A stretch of DNA of 41,401 nt from Flavobacteriales bacterium (lineage in GTDB: Bacteria > Bacteroidota > Bacteroidia > NS11-12g > UBA955), in NCBI GenBank assembly GCA_947463435.1, contig CANHTS010000003.1:1-41401 (forward strand). The letters are read 5' to 3'. The notes under the pieces are model-generated. The model saw only the letters and a program-made list of their open reading frames with translations, was not told where the DNA came from and searched no databases. A program made the position numbers and the translations under genes. This document shows, in pieces, positions 1-8,255 of this stretch (positions within the stretch are counted from its first letter, which is position 1; every line of letters begins with the position of its first letter).

Positions 1-1
1 A

Positions 2-217
2 AATGCCCGGAGAAACTTCCATGGCATTTATCACAACATTTCCGAAAAGTATGTGCAGAATTACCTGAGTGAATTCTCGTTCCTCACCAACCACCGGCAC
101 CTTGGATCACAAAAATTTGATGCGCTTTTATCGCTAATCCTAAGCCAGACGTGGTTTGCGTCTTTGGTGCAAGCTTCCGTATACTCGGGAAACGCGTCGA
201 CGGAAACGGGACCGTGA
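2..217 (+). CDS. IS1595-family (ISXO2-like) transposase, C-terminal fragment cut by window edge
   Basis: An open frame entering from the left edge (no start in the window) encodes about 71 residues and stops with TGA at 215-217. Its first part reads HGIYHNISEKYVQNYLSEF and is followed by a conserved-looking N-H-R stretch and a leucine-rich end (FDALLSLIL). This resembles the end of the DDE domain of ISXO2/IS1595 transposases, where a G-Y/T-H-x-V/I-S-x-K-x-x-Q-x-Y-x-x-E-F pattern followed by N-x-R is typical. The family catalyses cut-and-paste or co-integrate transposition. The last 20 or so residues look non-homologous, so the reading frame may run past the normal end. I cannot tell from this piece whether the element is intact to the left. 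No convincing terminal inverted repeat was found downstream. Family call is by memory of the motif, not a search. Confidence 0.6.
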   Translation, partial: NARRNFHGIYHNISEKYVQNYLSEFSFLTNHRHLGSQKFDALLSLILSQTWFASLVQASVYSGNASTETGP

Positions 218-503
218 AGCACGACAATACCATCCCGTTCCCCCATCCCAACCCCCAAATTCAACACTTCCATCTCTCCTTCCTTGTTATCCACTGGCTC
301 CCACATTCCCCGTGATGGCCTGACGCTTGTGATATCCATCCTGCCATTTTCACGCATGCATGTGCCAATAGCAGGGTGATGTCATTTACAACAACATCAT
401 GCTAAAACAGCCTCTTAGCGCTGCCATTATGCTCTTGCACAGGCACCACCCACTTGAAAAGTTAAAATCCTCGCTCGTTCCGGAATGGAACGCAACGCCA
501 TCC
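218..503. other. Intergenic region between transposase end and outer-membrane gene
   Basis: No convincing gene. The segment has a pyrimidine-rich stretch just after the transposase stop (about 225-250) and a 6-bp inverted repeat TGATGT/ACATCA at 377-382 and 394-399 with an 11-nt loop and no T-run after it. A terminator-like hairpin for the minus-strand operon lies at 476-492 and is listed separately. A weak minus-strand open frame (61-357) overlaps the transposase fragment and is judged spurious. Confidence 0.4.
476..492 (-). terminator. Possible terminator hairpin after the 504-3847 operon
   Basis: CGTTCC (476-481) and GGAACG (487-492) form a 6-bp stem with a 5-nt loop, 11 nt past the stop codon at 504 when read on the minus strand. 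About 9 nt further in the same direction the minus strand is T-rich (ATTTTAACTTTTC). The stem is short and the T-run is displaced, so this is only a candidate. Confidence 0.35.
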
Positions 504-1808
504 TTAAAACCGCATACTCGCCTGCAGCACACCTCCTGCACCACCGGTCTTTCCGGGCAGCACAAGGCCTTCAACCGAAATAGCCTGCGCCTGTATCCAC
601 AGCGAATTCCACGGACGCAAACTGAACCCCAGTCCGATATCACCGTTAGGCACACCGCCATATGCAGTGGTAACATGCATCTGTACAGAATGCTTCTGAT
701 TCAGGCTTTTCGTGTATTCCAGGCTTGCACGGGGAATGAATCCTGGATACATACGGTATTCCAAACGCGCCCTGAGTGTGTTGCCTTTTGTACCGATGGT
801 TGTAAACATTTCGGCTCTGAACCGTGCAGGCAACATGATCCAACCGCTGGGATCGCGGCGATCCGGATCCAACTTGCTTAACAAGGTGTCGAAATAGTTC
901 CGGAACGAAGCCGTTGAGTCAATCCCGTAGGGTGTAAACGGCACATTCCAGCCAAAGACCTGAACGCCCTGTTCGGCTTGATAACGCGATGCGCGCTTGC
1001 CGAGTGATACCAAGCCTAAATCCTGTACATCAAAAAACCAATTCAAAGGCCGATTGTACTTGGAGGAGTATTTGACCCCCGCGACACCAAATTGGGTGGA
1101 AAAGCCATGACTGAGGTCGTAGAATCCATTGGCATTTCGGTCTTTCCGCGTGTAATCCAGGTTGTAATTCATGAAGACACTGTCGCCCACTGCCGAAGTA
1201 AAGAGCGAACCCGAGGGAAGGCGCAGGTCTTGATAGTTTCGCATAAACACCCAATTTGCACCCAGACGATAGGTGATTTTCGAATTCCTGGGACGCCACG
1301 TGGCTTGTGCACCCAGCCGGTTCCACGAAATGGTATTGAAACGCAGGTCCCGGCTTTCGAGTGTTTTTCCTGCAAAAGGTGCATTGCCCCGAAACACCAG
1401 ATCGAATGCCGGTTGGTCGAATTGGGATGCGTAAAGGTTGGTATACGCGTATTGATATGACCAGGATATCTTCTTGGATGGTATCATATGCCGTGCAAAA
1501 TCGTCGAATTGGACAAGTATACCCGCCTGTCCCTGCAAATGGCTCTGTGCATCGCCAATCCGATCCGAACTCTTGCGGATGATATCGTTGCTGATACCAC
1601 CCCCCATAAAAGGATACAACATACCCGCCGGCAAACGCTGGCTATACATCCAGGCATCTGTCTGCACCTTTAGAACCGAACTGGGCTGTATTTGTTGAAT
1701 CGGCGGTGGCAACATTTGCACTGCACGCTCAGTCGTCATGGAATCTTTCTGGGCATGCGCCGCCCAAACACTTCCACCCGTAATCAAGAAAATGAAAAGC
1801 CGCTTCAT
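504..1808 (-). CDS. Predicted outer-membrane beta-barrel protein, unknown function
   Basis: A 434-residue protein starting MKRLFIFLITGGSVWAAHAQ, a clear signal peptide with cleavage probably after AHA. The rest has no membrane helices and is rich in alternating aromatic and polar segments (for example NTISWNRLGAQATWRP and GNTLRARLEYRMYPG). It ends in a terminal phenylalanine (ASMRF), the usual end of outer-membrane barrels. I do not recognise the family. The ATG at 1808 is chosen: it overlaps the upstream TGA by one base (TGATG), showing translational coupling to the lipoprotein gene 1808-3847. A TTG codon one triplet upstream is less likely. The lipoprotein/barrel pairing suggests the two act together at the outer membrane, an inference from coupling only. 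A terminator-like hairpin follows at 476-492. Confidence 0.75.
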   Translation of the reverse strand: MKRLFIFLITGGSVWAAHAQKDSMTTERAVQMLPPPIQQIQPSSVLKVQTDAWMYSQRLPAGMLYPFMGGGISNDIIRKSSDRIGDAQSHLQGQAGILVQFDDFARHMIPSKKISWSYQYAYTNLYASQFDQPAFDLVFRGNAPFAGKTLESRDLRFNTISWNRLGAQATWRPRNSKITYRLGANWVFMRNYQDLRLPSGSLFTSAVGDSVFMNYNLDYTRKDRNANGFYDLSHGFSTQFGVAGVKYSSKYNRPLNWFFDVQDLGLVSLGKRASRYQAEQGVQVFGWNVPFTPYGIDSTASFRNYFDTLLSKLDPDRRDPSGWIMLPARFRAEMFTTIGTKGNTLRARLEYRMYPGFIPRASLEYTKSLNQKHSVQMHVTTAYGGVPNGDIGLGFSLRPWNSLWIQAQAISVEGLVLPGKTGGAGGVLQASMRF

Positions 1809-3847
1809 CAAAGACTGTTTTCCATGGTTACCTGGCCAACCAGACGGATGCGCAGGCGGTAAAATGAATACAACTTACGGTACGCGCTGCCTTCGGTCCG
1901 CAACATCGGCACAAAGACAATATAAGAAGCGCGGCGCAGATTTTCCATCCGGTCTTCCGGTACAGCGGCCTCAAGCGTAGCCACTGCGCGATTGATAACC
2001 ATACCTGTCGCCTGGTCAACAGACGCAGCCGGTAACTCGGGTTGCGGAATGATGCTGTCTATCTCTTGGTAAAAGGCATCCAACAAATAAGCTTTCATGC
2101 TCACTGCTACCGGAAAATCGTTTTCCGCGTAGAAGCGTAACACTGCCTTTTTGGCGTTTTCTATGCCGCGGATCGATTTCAGATCCATGCGTTGCGTATC
2201 CCTGAAATACAGTCCAGGCGTGCGGAAGCCAACCGGCATCGACGCGTCGAGGTAGACGTTCAGCGGTTTGTCATGGTACAGGAAATCCTGCCAGCGGTTG
2301 GTATTGCCGTTCGGGTTCAGCTTGATGTTCAAATCATAACCGAAACCGGAAGGCACGTTGGAAAGAAAATCCCGGATATTGGAGTTACCCGTATTGAGGT
2401 AAAAATTCGTTTCAGAAGCCTTCCACGGTTGAAAATCAGCACTTTGGATGGTATGAGTAGCTCCGACGATGCCGGGTGCATTCAGGAGCACAGAACGTTT
2501 GTTCAGCACATTCTCTGAGGAAATACTCCGCACTGCTACCTGTCCCTGTGCGCCTATGCCGTTTGAAACCCGGAGATTCATGGAAACAAACTCCGGCTCC
2601 AGGCTGCCACCCAACGGGGGATACATCGTTACGGGCTGTACACCGCTGATATTCTCATCACTCTGCCCGAAATAACCGACCGCCCATTCAGGCTCTATGC
2701 CTACGATGCCATATTCAACCCGGATGCTGTCGTCGAGCGATACATTCACCTTGCGCCCGCTGCTGTCCAAATTGACGATCACAATCTGGTGGAAAGTATT
2801 GACTGTGTCGGTGACGGATGGATTCTTGCCGCGGTAATCGACCACGTAGCCATTCATGTCCACATCCTCTGAATAGCGTTTCGTTTCGCCTGGAACGGCG
2901 GCAGGAACTTGTATGATCCGCTCTACGCTTTGTCCGTTTTTCACCACATTCGGCAAGCGGAAAATCATGGTGAGGTTTTCCTGGATGGTAGTGGATATAC
3001 GAATGCGCAGTGTTCCGCGACGCGCCTGGATGAACTTGATTTCCGGTCCGCCCAGCTCCATACTGGTCCCTTCATCCTGATACAACACATTTTGTGAGGG
3101 GAAGGCTGCAGTGGCTGCACGCGGTTTCAGTCCGGTTACGGCGAGATTGAGCTCCACACCTTTGAAGGCATCAATGGTGACTGGTCCGTTGCTGGCATCG
3201 GTTCTCAGCGTCTTGATTTGCGCCGTGAGCACCTTGTACACCGTTTTGCCGGCCAGTGAAACCTTGCGTGTTTGCGTGGTTCCAGGAGAAACGTTGTTGA
3301 ACGTCTCGATGGAAATGAGGGAATTATCCGTCTTATTTCGCAGCTCAAACGTCACCTCAGAAAGGTTGACCTGCAATTCGTTGGTCAGCGATATATTAAG
3401 CCAGCCGGAATCGAGCGTCGCATATTCAAAGAATGCGCTGGCATCGAGGTCTACCGGGGTCAGGTTGGTGAGATTCTGCGCCGGTATAACTTGTGTGCTG
3501 CCGTTCAACAGGATGAAGACCGGATTGATCTCCGCCAGGGTAATCCGTCGACTGATATTCTGATCGTTCAGGCGCAGCGCCTTAAGCGTGAAGAAACGCG
3601 TTACAACGGTGTCCGGAATGCGGATGCCTTCCAGGCGGTTGCTGCTGTAGACCAGCTGACTGTACTCGAGTGAATAACTGCTGTCTCCTGTCTTGTTAAA
3701 CAGGTTCGCAGAGTTCATCTGGTCAAGCGAAATCTCAGCCTTCGCAACCGGTGCGAGGTATTCAGATTCCCAGAAAGTGCCACCGTTTTTGCGGCAGGCA
3801 GACAGCAGGACTATACCCGCCAACAGGATGTAGTAGTGTTTCTTCAT
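1808..3847 (-). CDS. Large lipoprotein, unknown function
   Basis: A 679-residue protein with a lipoprotein signal: MKKHYYILLAGIVLLSAC, lipobox LSAC with Cys18, followed by RKNGG. There is no acidic residue right after the Cys, so sorting to the outer membrane is plausible. The mature part looks all-beta, with many short alternating strands (for example around residues 150-260 and 280-400), and contains no motif I can name. It ends directly on the start of the barrel gene 504-1808 (one-base overlap), so the two form an operon with this gene first. The gap to the desaturase upstream is 50 bp, and no perfect TAnnTTTG element was seen before the ATG at 3847; it may be transcribed with the desaturase. 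A surface-exposed or periplasm-facing partner of the barrel is a guess. Confidence 0.75.
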   Translation of the reverse strand: MKKHYYILLAGIVLLSACRKNGGTFWESEYLAPVAKAEISLDQMNSANLFNKTGDSSYSLEYSQLVYSSNRLEGIRIPDTVVTRFFTLKALRLNDQNISRRITLAEINPVFILLNGSTQVIPAQNLTNLTPVDLDASAFFEYATLDSGWLNISLTNELQVNLSEVTFELRNKTDNSLISIETFNNVSPGTTQTRKVSLAGKTVYKVLTAQIKTLRTDASNGPVTIDAFKGVELNLAVTGLKPRAATAAFPSQNVLYQDEGTSMELGGPEIKFIQARRGTLRIRISTTIQENLTMIFRLPNVVKNGQSVERIIQVPAAVPGETKRYSEDVDMNGYVVDYRGKNPSVTDTVNTFHQIVIVNLDSSGRKVNVSLDDSIRVEYGIVGIEPEWAVGYFGQSDENISGVQPVTMYPPLGGSLEPEFVSMNLRVSNGIGAQGQVAVRSISSENVLNKRSVLLNAPGIVGATHTIQSADFQPWKASETNFYLNTGNSNIRDFLSNVPSGFGYDLNIKLNPNGNTNRWQDFLYHDKPLNVYLDASMPVGFRTPGLYFRDTQRMDLKSIRGIENAKKAVLRFYAENDFPVAVSMKAYLLDAFYQEIDSIIPQPELPAASVDQATGMVINRAVATLEAAVPEDRMENLRRASYIVFVPMLRTEGSAYRKLYSFYRLRIRLVGQVTMENSL

Positions 3848-3897
3848 GGGTGTGGAAGGAAAAACTGTTCCCGGCCCAATTTCCGGGAAACAGTGTA

Positions 3898-5010
3898 TTA
3901 GTGCGCGAGCTGCAAATCGGCACCAGATCCCAGTTTGCGCATGAGGCGCATGTGGGAATTGAATGCTTCACGGAAGGTCGGGTACTCGAGGTAGGGCACA
4001 TTGTACTTTGCAGCAACGCGCTGTACAATCTTGCGCACGTCAGGATAATGCACGTGGCTGATTTGTGGGAATAAATGGTGCTCAACCTGGAAATTCAATC
4101 CGCCGGTCACCCAATTCCAGAACCTGGATGTAGGAGCGAAGTTGGCGGTGGTAGCCATCTGGTGTACAGCCCATTCCTGAGGAATACGGGTGCGCACATC
4201 CTGAGCAGCTTCCACAAAATGGGTGATCTCCACCACGTGTGCCATTTGGAACACACAACTCAGAATTATACCGAGGGTGACGTGCAAGGATACGAATGCA
4301 AGCATACCGCCGCCCCAGCCGAGCATGTAAACGGGCAAGCCTACATATACCGCCGTGTACATGATCTTGGTTACCCAGAAAATGATGTGCTCGCTAAGCG
4401 GAATGGGAGGAAGATCGGTGGTATACACGCGGCGCTTGAAATACTTTTCGAAGTCGGCTGCGTACATCCAGAATATGGAACTGATGGCATACAGGCCCAT
4501 CATATAGATATGCTGAAACCGGTGCGCCGGTTTCCAGGGCTGGCTAGGACAATGGCGCAGGGCTGGAATCTTGGCAATATCGTCATCCACTCCGTCAACG
4601 TTTGTGAAGGTGTGGTGAATTACGTTGTGCTTGGTCTTCCAAATGAATGCATGGCTGCCCAACAGGCTCATGATATTGCCAAACCAACGGTTAACCCGTC
4701 CGCTGGATGAGAAACTGCCGTGACATGCGTCGTGCATGATATTGAATCCGGCCAGGGCGTGGAATATGCCGATTACGGCGAAAATGAGAACCGAAGCCCA
4801 TACCGGCAGACCCAAAAACAGCGCTGCTACGTACAGTGCGGGAACTGTGATGACGATGATCGCGGTCTTGGTATAAAGACGTGAATCGCCTGTTTTTTGC
4901 TTGCCCTTGGCCTTGAAAAATTCGTCAACCTCGCGGCGGAGTTCCCCGTAAAACTGGTTGCCGTTATTTTCGAAAATCGGCGGGGGAACATTGACATGTG
5001 GTGTATTCAT
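3898..5010 (-). CDS. Membrane fatty acid desaturase (acyl-CoA/acyl-lipid type)
   Basis: A 370-residue integral-membrane di-iron desaturase. The three histidine boxes are present: HDACH at 93-97, HNVIHH at 128-133 and QVEHH at 308-312. The QxxHH form of the third box is typical of the front-end/linoleoyl-CoA desaturase-like branch. Hydrophobic segments at about 48-70, 72-92 and two more near 205-255 fit the usual four-helix layout with the boxes on the cytoplasmic side. The enzyme inserts a cis double bond into an acyl chain using O2 and an electron donor; the exact position of the bond cannot be read from sequence. No fused cytochrome b5 domain is present, so electrons come from elsewhere. 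A perfect TATCTTTG promoter element lies 20 nt before the ATG. Likely role: membrane fluidity. Confidence 0.9.
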   Translation of the reverse strand: MNTPHVNVPPPIFENNGNQFYGELRREVDEFFKAKGKQKTGDSRLYTKTAIIVITVPALYVAALFLGLPVWASVLIFAVIGIFHALAGFNIMHDACHGSFSSSGRVNRWFGNIMSLLGSHAFIWKTKHNVIHHTFTNVDGVDDDIAKIPALRHCPSQPWKPAHRFQHIYMMGLYAISSIFWMYAADFEKYFKRRVYTTDLPPIPLSEHIIFWVTKIMYTAVYVGLPVYMLGWGGGMLAFVSLHVTLGIILSCVFQMAHVVEITHFVEAAQDVRTRIPQEWAVHQMATTANFAPTSRFWNWVTGGLNFQVEHHLFPQISHVHYPDVRKIVQRVAAKYNVPYLEYPTFREAFNSHMRLMRKLGSGADLQLAH

Positions 5011-5030
5011 TACTTTTTGTTAATGCTTTG

Positions 5031-5038
5031 CAAAGATA
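5031..5038 (-). promoter_or_regulatory. Promoter -7 element for the desaturase gene
   Basis: TATCTTTG on the minus strand, followed by C, matches the Bacteroidota primary sigma-factor element TAnnTTTG(C). It ends 20 nt before the ATG at 5010. No clear TTTG -33 box was found at the expected spacing. Confidence 0.6.
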
Positions 5039-5088
5039 GGCGAAGATTTCGGCCTCCGATGCTCAACCCAACGCGCTTAAGTTTGCGC

Positions 5089-6447
5089 ATGCAATGGCCG
5101 GAAGCGTTTTATCAACGGGTTCTATCAAGATTAGGGCTTGAAGCAGCTTCTTTCTTTACCGTACTCGATACAGAACCGGTTACAGCCGTGAACCTGCATC
5201 CGCTCAAATTCAACGCTCCGATGACATTAGCGGAAATACCATGGAACCCGTATGGCCGGATTCTTTCTGAACGACCCGCTTTTTTTCTCGATCCCTGGTG
5301 GCATGCCGGTGCCTATTATCCGCAAGAATCCGGAAGCCAGCTTTTGGCCGCTGTGCTTGAACAACTGCCGGTTCCTGAAGAGCCAATTATGCTCGACCTC
5401 TGCGCAGCACCGGGCGGTAAAAGCGTCCTCATCTCCAATTTCCTGCAAGGCCGCGGCGCCCTCCTCAGCAACGAAGTGATCCGGAAACGGGTACCGGTTC
5501 TCTATGAAAACCTGGCGCGCAACGGATTCGCAAACAACGCCATCAGCAACCTGGATCCAAAAGAACTCGGCAATTGTACAGAGCTGTTTGATTTGATTTT
5601 TGTGGACGCACCCTGCAGCGGCGAAGGCATGTTCCGCAAACACGCACAGGCGTCTGAACAATGGTCGCCGGATTTGGTAGAGTTCTGTGCCCTGCGGCAG
5701 CAACGCATCCTGAGCGATATCTGGCCCGCTTTGAAACCGGGTGGATTTCTGGTCTACAGCACCTGCACCTTGAACGAAACAGAAAACGAAGACAACCTGC
5801 GCTTTCTGCTGCAACAGGCGGATGCCGAAGCGGTTGACCTGAAGTTTCCAACATCATGGAACATAGAACCCGGCACAGCGCCAACAGCCTGTTGGTATAG
5901 CTGGCCACACAAAACGGGCAGTGAAGGATTCTTCCTGGGAATCGTCCAAAAGCGGGCCTCCGGCGATAAGGGAATCTTAGAAAAGCCGATTTCCCTGGCC
6001 AAGATCAACCTTCCACAACAGTGGCTTTCCGAATCAGCACCACCACCACATGTGCGCCACAAAGAACAGCCTGCACTCATGAATGCTGCGCTTGCCTCCT
6101 TGTTGCCGTCTCTCGGCACAGCACAACATGGCATCCAACATGCCGGAACACCGCTCGGAGAGTGGATTGGCAACAAATTCAAACCGGCACCGGAGTTGGC
6201 ACTTAGCCTGCATTTGCGCGCAGATTGCAGTTTGCCGCTCAACCTGAGCCAGGCGGTTGCTTTCCTTTGTGGCGATGGGGTTTTGCCTGAAGCCGAAACG
6301 CAGGGTTGGTATCCGCTTTCATACGAAGGCCTCGGTTTGGGTTGGATTAATCACCTCGGAAAACGCAGCAACAACGCGTGGCCACGGGCTTGGCGCATCC
6401 GGCAACGCCCATCCGGCGGCGTTCCCGTTCCATTCTGGCAGCCCTGA
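5089..6447 (+). CDS. RNA (cytosine-C5) methyltransferase, RsmF/NOL1-NOP2-Sun family
   Basis: A 452-residue SAM-dependent 5-methylcytosine RNA methyltransferase. The SAM-binding motif LDLCAAPGG is at 102-110, the motif IV cysteine sits in PCSGEG (Cys176), and the motif VI catalytic cysteine in YSTCTLNE (Cys226). The remaining 180 or so residues carry the C-terminal extension found in RsmF-type enzymes (RNA-recognition part). The family methylates rRNA (RsmF acts on 16S rRNA) or tRNA; the target here is inferred to be rRNA. I chose ATG 5089 because MQWPEAFYQRV matches the usual start of family members. An in-frame ATG at 5059 would add ten residues. The gene is divergent from the desaturase, with a short shared upstream region, and is followed 50 bp later by the M28 peptidase. 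Confidence 0.88.
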   Translation: MQWPEAFYQRVLSRLGLEAASFFTVLDTEPVTAVNLHPLKFNAPMTLAEIPWNPYGRILSERPAFFLDPWWHAGAYYPQESGSQLLAAVLEQLPVPEEPIMLDLCAAPGGKSVLISNFLQGRGALLSNEVIRKRVPVLYENLARNGFANNAISNLDPKELGNCTELFDLIFVDAPCSGEGMFRKHAQASEQWSPDLVEFCALRQQRILSDIWPALKPGGFLVYSTCTLNETENEDNLRFLLQQADAEAVDLKFPTSWNIEPGTAPTACWYSWPHKTGSEGFFLGIVQKRASGDKGILEKPISLAKINLPQQWLSESAPPPHVRHKEQPALMNAALASLLPSLGTAQHGIQHAGTPLGEWIGNKFKPAPELALSLHLRADCSLPLNLSQAVAFLCGDGVLPEAETQGWYPLSYEGLGLGWINHLGKRSNNAWPRAWRIRQRPSGGVPVPFWQP

Positions 6448-6497
6448 CCCGGAGCCTGCTGCATAGCTTTCCGTATTATTGTGTGACCAGCCAGCCC

Positions 6498-8243
6498 ATG
6501 ATACGCCAGCTCCTGTTCCTTGCACTTAGCTTTTCCTCCCTCCAGATGAAAGCGCAGACCCATGTACGTATTACCAGCGCCTCGGCAGACTCCGTTATGC
6601 GCGGACGCTACAATCCAGCGCAGTTTGCACCGGCTTTTCCAATCAATTACCCGCCGCATATCGCCCAATGGATAGCCCGTCAGGTTTCTCCGGACACCCT
6701 GCGCGCCAACATCCTGAAACTCGCTTCCTTCCAAAACCGGAATACAGCTTCAGATACCCTTTCCGGATCGCGTGGGATTGGTGCAGCGCGCCGCTGGATA
6801 CATGGCGAGTTCAGCCGCTATGCCCGCGAAAGCAACGGACGACTCCTGCCGGCATTCCAGGAATTTGATTTCAATGTCTGCAACCTGATGTCGCGCCACA
6901 GCAATGTGATAGCTGTGCTGCCCGGAACCGATACCGCCGACCGCAGCATCGTGCTGATTGAAGGGCATTTCGACAGCCGCTGTGAAGGCAATTGCGATAC
7001 CGCTTGCCTGGCCGAAGGCGTGGAAGACAACGCAACCGGAACAGCCCTCGTAATGGAGTTGGCACGTGTCTTCAGCCGAAACGGCTTCGCCTTCCCCCGA
7101 ACCATTGTATTCATGGCCACTACCGGTGAAGAACAGGGCCTCTACGGTGCGCAGGCGTTTGTGAATTATGCACTCCGCAACGGCGTCGCCATCCGGGCAG
7201 TCATCAACAACGACGTGAGCGGTGGAATCATCTGTGGGAAGACAGCTTCGCCCCCGGGTTGTCCGGGCGAAAACCTGATCGACAGCATCCGGGTGCGGCT
7301 CTTTTCTGCAGGAAACATCAATTCACCTTCCAAGCAACTCGCCCGCTTTGTGAAGTTGCAATACGCGGAAATGCTGCGGCAACATATGGATGTGCCCAGC
7401 GATATCCAGATCATGAGCCCGGAAGACCGCACCGGCCGCGGTGGTGATCATATTCCATTCCGGCAGAACGGTTTCCCGGCCATCCGCCTCACCAGCGCCC
7501 ATGAACACGGCGATGCCGATGTGAGTAAACCGGGTTACAGCGACCGACAGCATTCCACCCGCGATCGCGCGGGTATTGATTTTAATAGCGATGGATTGCC
7601 GGACAGCTTCTTCGTCGATTTTCGCTACCTGGCGCGCAATACCTGCATCAATGCCTGCGGCGCAGCCATGGCCGCCGCAGGTCCGGCGCGTCCCGATCTG
7701 CAAGTGCAGGTAAGCGGCAAAACCCTCTTCACCACCATTACGCGTGAAACACAATACACCTGGTACCGCATCGCCATCCGCAGCACCTCGCAGGATTGGG
7801 ATACCGTGTTCACCCAACACGGCGTTAGCGGGAGCTTCCTCATGCCCGAAGGCCGCAGTTACTATATCAGCGCCGCCGCAGTTGATTCGAATGGCGTGGA
7901 AAGCATCTTCAGCCGCGAAGTCACCGCCCAGACCACCGGCCTTCTAGACTTTGGTTCAAGCAGCGAAACACCCGATATTGAACTGAAACAAAACCATCCC
8001 AATCCTTTTGATCTTGCAACCTGGATTGTAGTCCATGTGAACCGCATGCCGCGTTTCAGAAAAGCTGAACTCCAGGTGAGCGACGCCGGCGGAAGGGTGC
8101 TGCGCCGCTGGCCGGTTGAACTGCGGCAGGGCACCAACGAATACCTCTACGAACACGGAGAAGGCATGCGCGGCATCCTGCATTATTCCATTCTGCTCGA
8201 TGGCCGTCCGATGCAAACACGCAGCATGGTCTTCGCCAACTGA
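6498..8243 (+). CDS. Secreted M28 family zinc peptidase with T9SS type A sorting domain
   Basis: A 581-residue secreted peptidase. Signal peptide MIRQLLFLALSFSSLQMKAQ is followed by a short linker and a M28 domain at about 90-390. Zinc ligands can be assigned by pattern: H157 and D159 (GHFDS), D177 (VEDNATG), E211-E212 (TGEEQGLYGA), D239 (NND) and H318 (GGDHIPF). The family removes N-terminal amino acids or cleaves peptides with two zinc ions. Residues from about 490 to the end form a T9SS type A domain, starting with QNHPNPF and ending in a beta-rich tail, so the protein should cross the outer membrane by T9SS and be released or anchored at the surface. An upstream in-frame GTG exists, but only the ATG at 6498 puts the signal peptide at the N terminus. 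It ends six bases from the convergent dehydrogenase. Confidence 0.9.
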   Translation: MIRQLLFLALSFSSLQMKAQTHVRITSASADSVMRGRYNPAQFAPAFPINYPPHIAQWIARQVSPDTLRANILKLASFQNRNTASDTLSGSRGIGAARRWIHGEFSRYARESNGRLLPAFQEFDFNVCNLMSRHSNVIAVLPGTDTADRSIVLIEGHFDSRCEGNCDTACLAEGVEDNATGTALVMELARVFSRNGFAFPRTIVFMATTGEEQGLYGAQAFVNYALRNGVAIRAVINNDVSGGIICGKTASPPGCPGENLIDSIRVRLFSAGNINSPSKQLARFVKLQYAEMLRQHMDVPSDIQIMSPEDRTGRGGDHIPFRQNGFPAIRLTSAHEHGDADVSKPGYSDRQHSTRDRAGIDFNSDGLPDSFFVDFRYLARNTCINACGAAMAAAGPARPDLQVQVSGKTLFTTITRETQYTWYRIAIRSTSQDWDTVFTQHGVSGSFLMPEGRSYYISAAAVDSNGVESIFSREVTAQTTGLLDFGSSSETPDIELKQNHPNPFDLATWIVVHVNRMPRFRKAELQVSDAGGRVLRRWPVELRQGTNEYLYEHGEGMRGILHYSILLDGRPMQTRSMVFAN

Positions 8244-8255
8244 ATAAACTCAGTT
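8238..8255. terminator. Small hairpin joining two convergent stop codons
   Basis: AACTGA (8238-8243) and TCAGTT (8250-8255) form a 6-bp inverted repeat with a 6-nt loop. Each arm contains the last Asn codon and TGA stop of one of the two convergent genes. It could slow polymerase from both sides, but it is short and has no T-run, so it may be coincidental. Confidence 0.25.

Noticed and set aside
61-357. Minus-strand 98-residue gene
   Set aside because: It overlaps the plus-strand frame with transposase-like sequence, has no recognisable family, and no promoter element.
4897-5088. Longer N terminus for the RNA methyltransferase
   Set aside because: It would overlap the divergent desaturase gene and its promoter; family members start near MQWPEAF.
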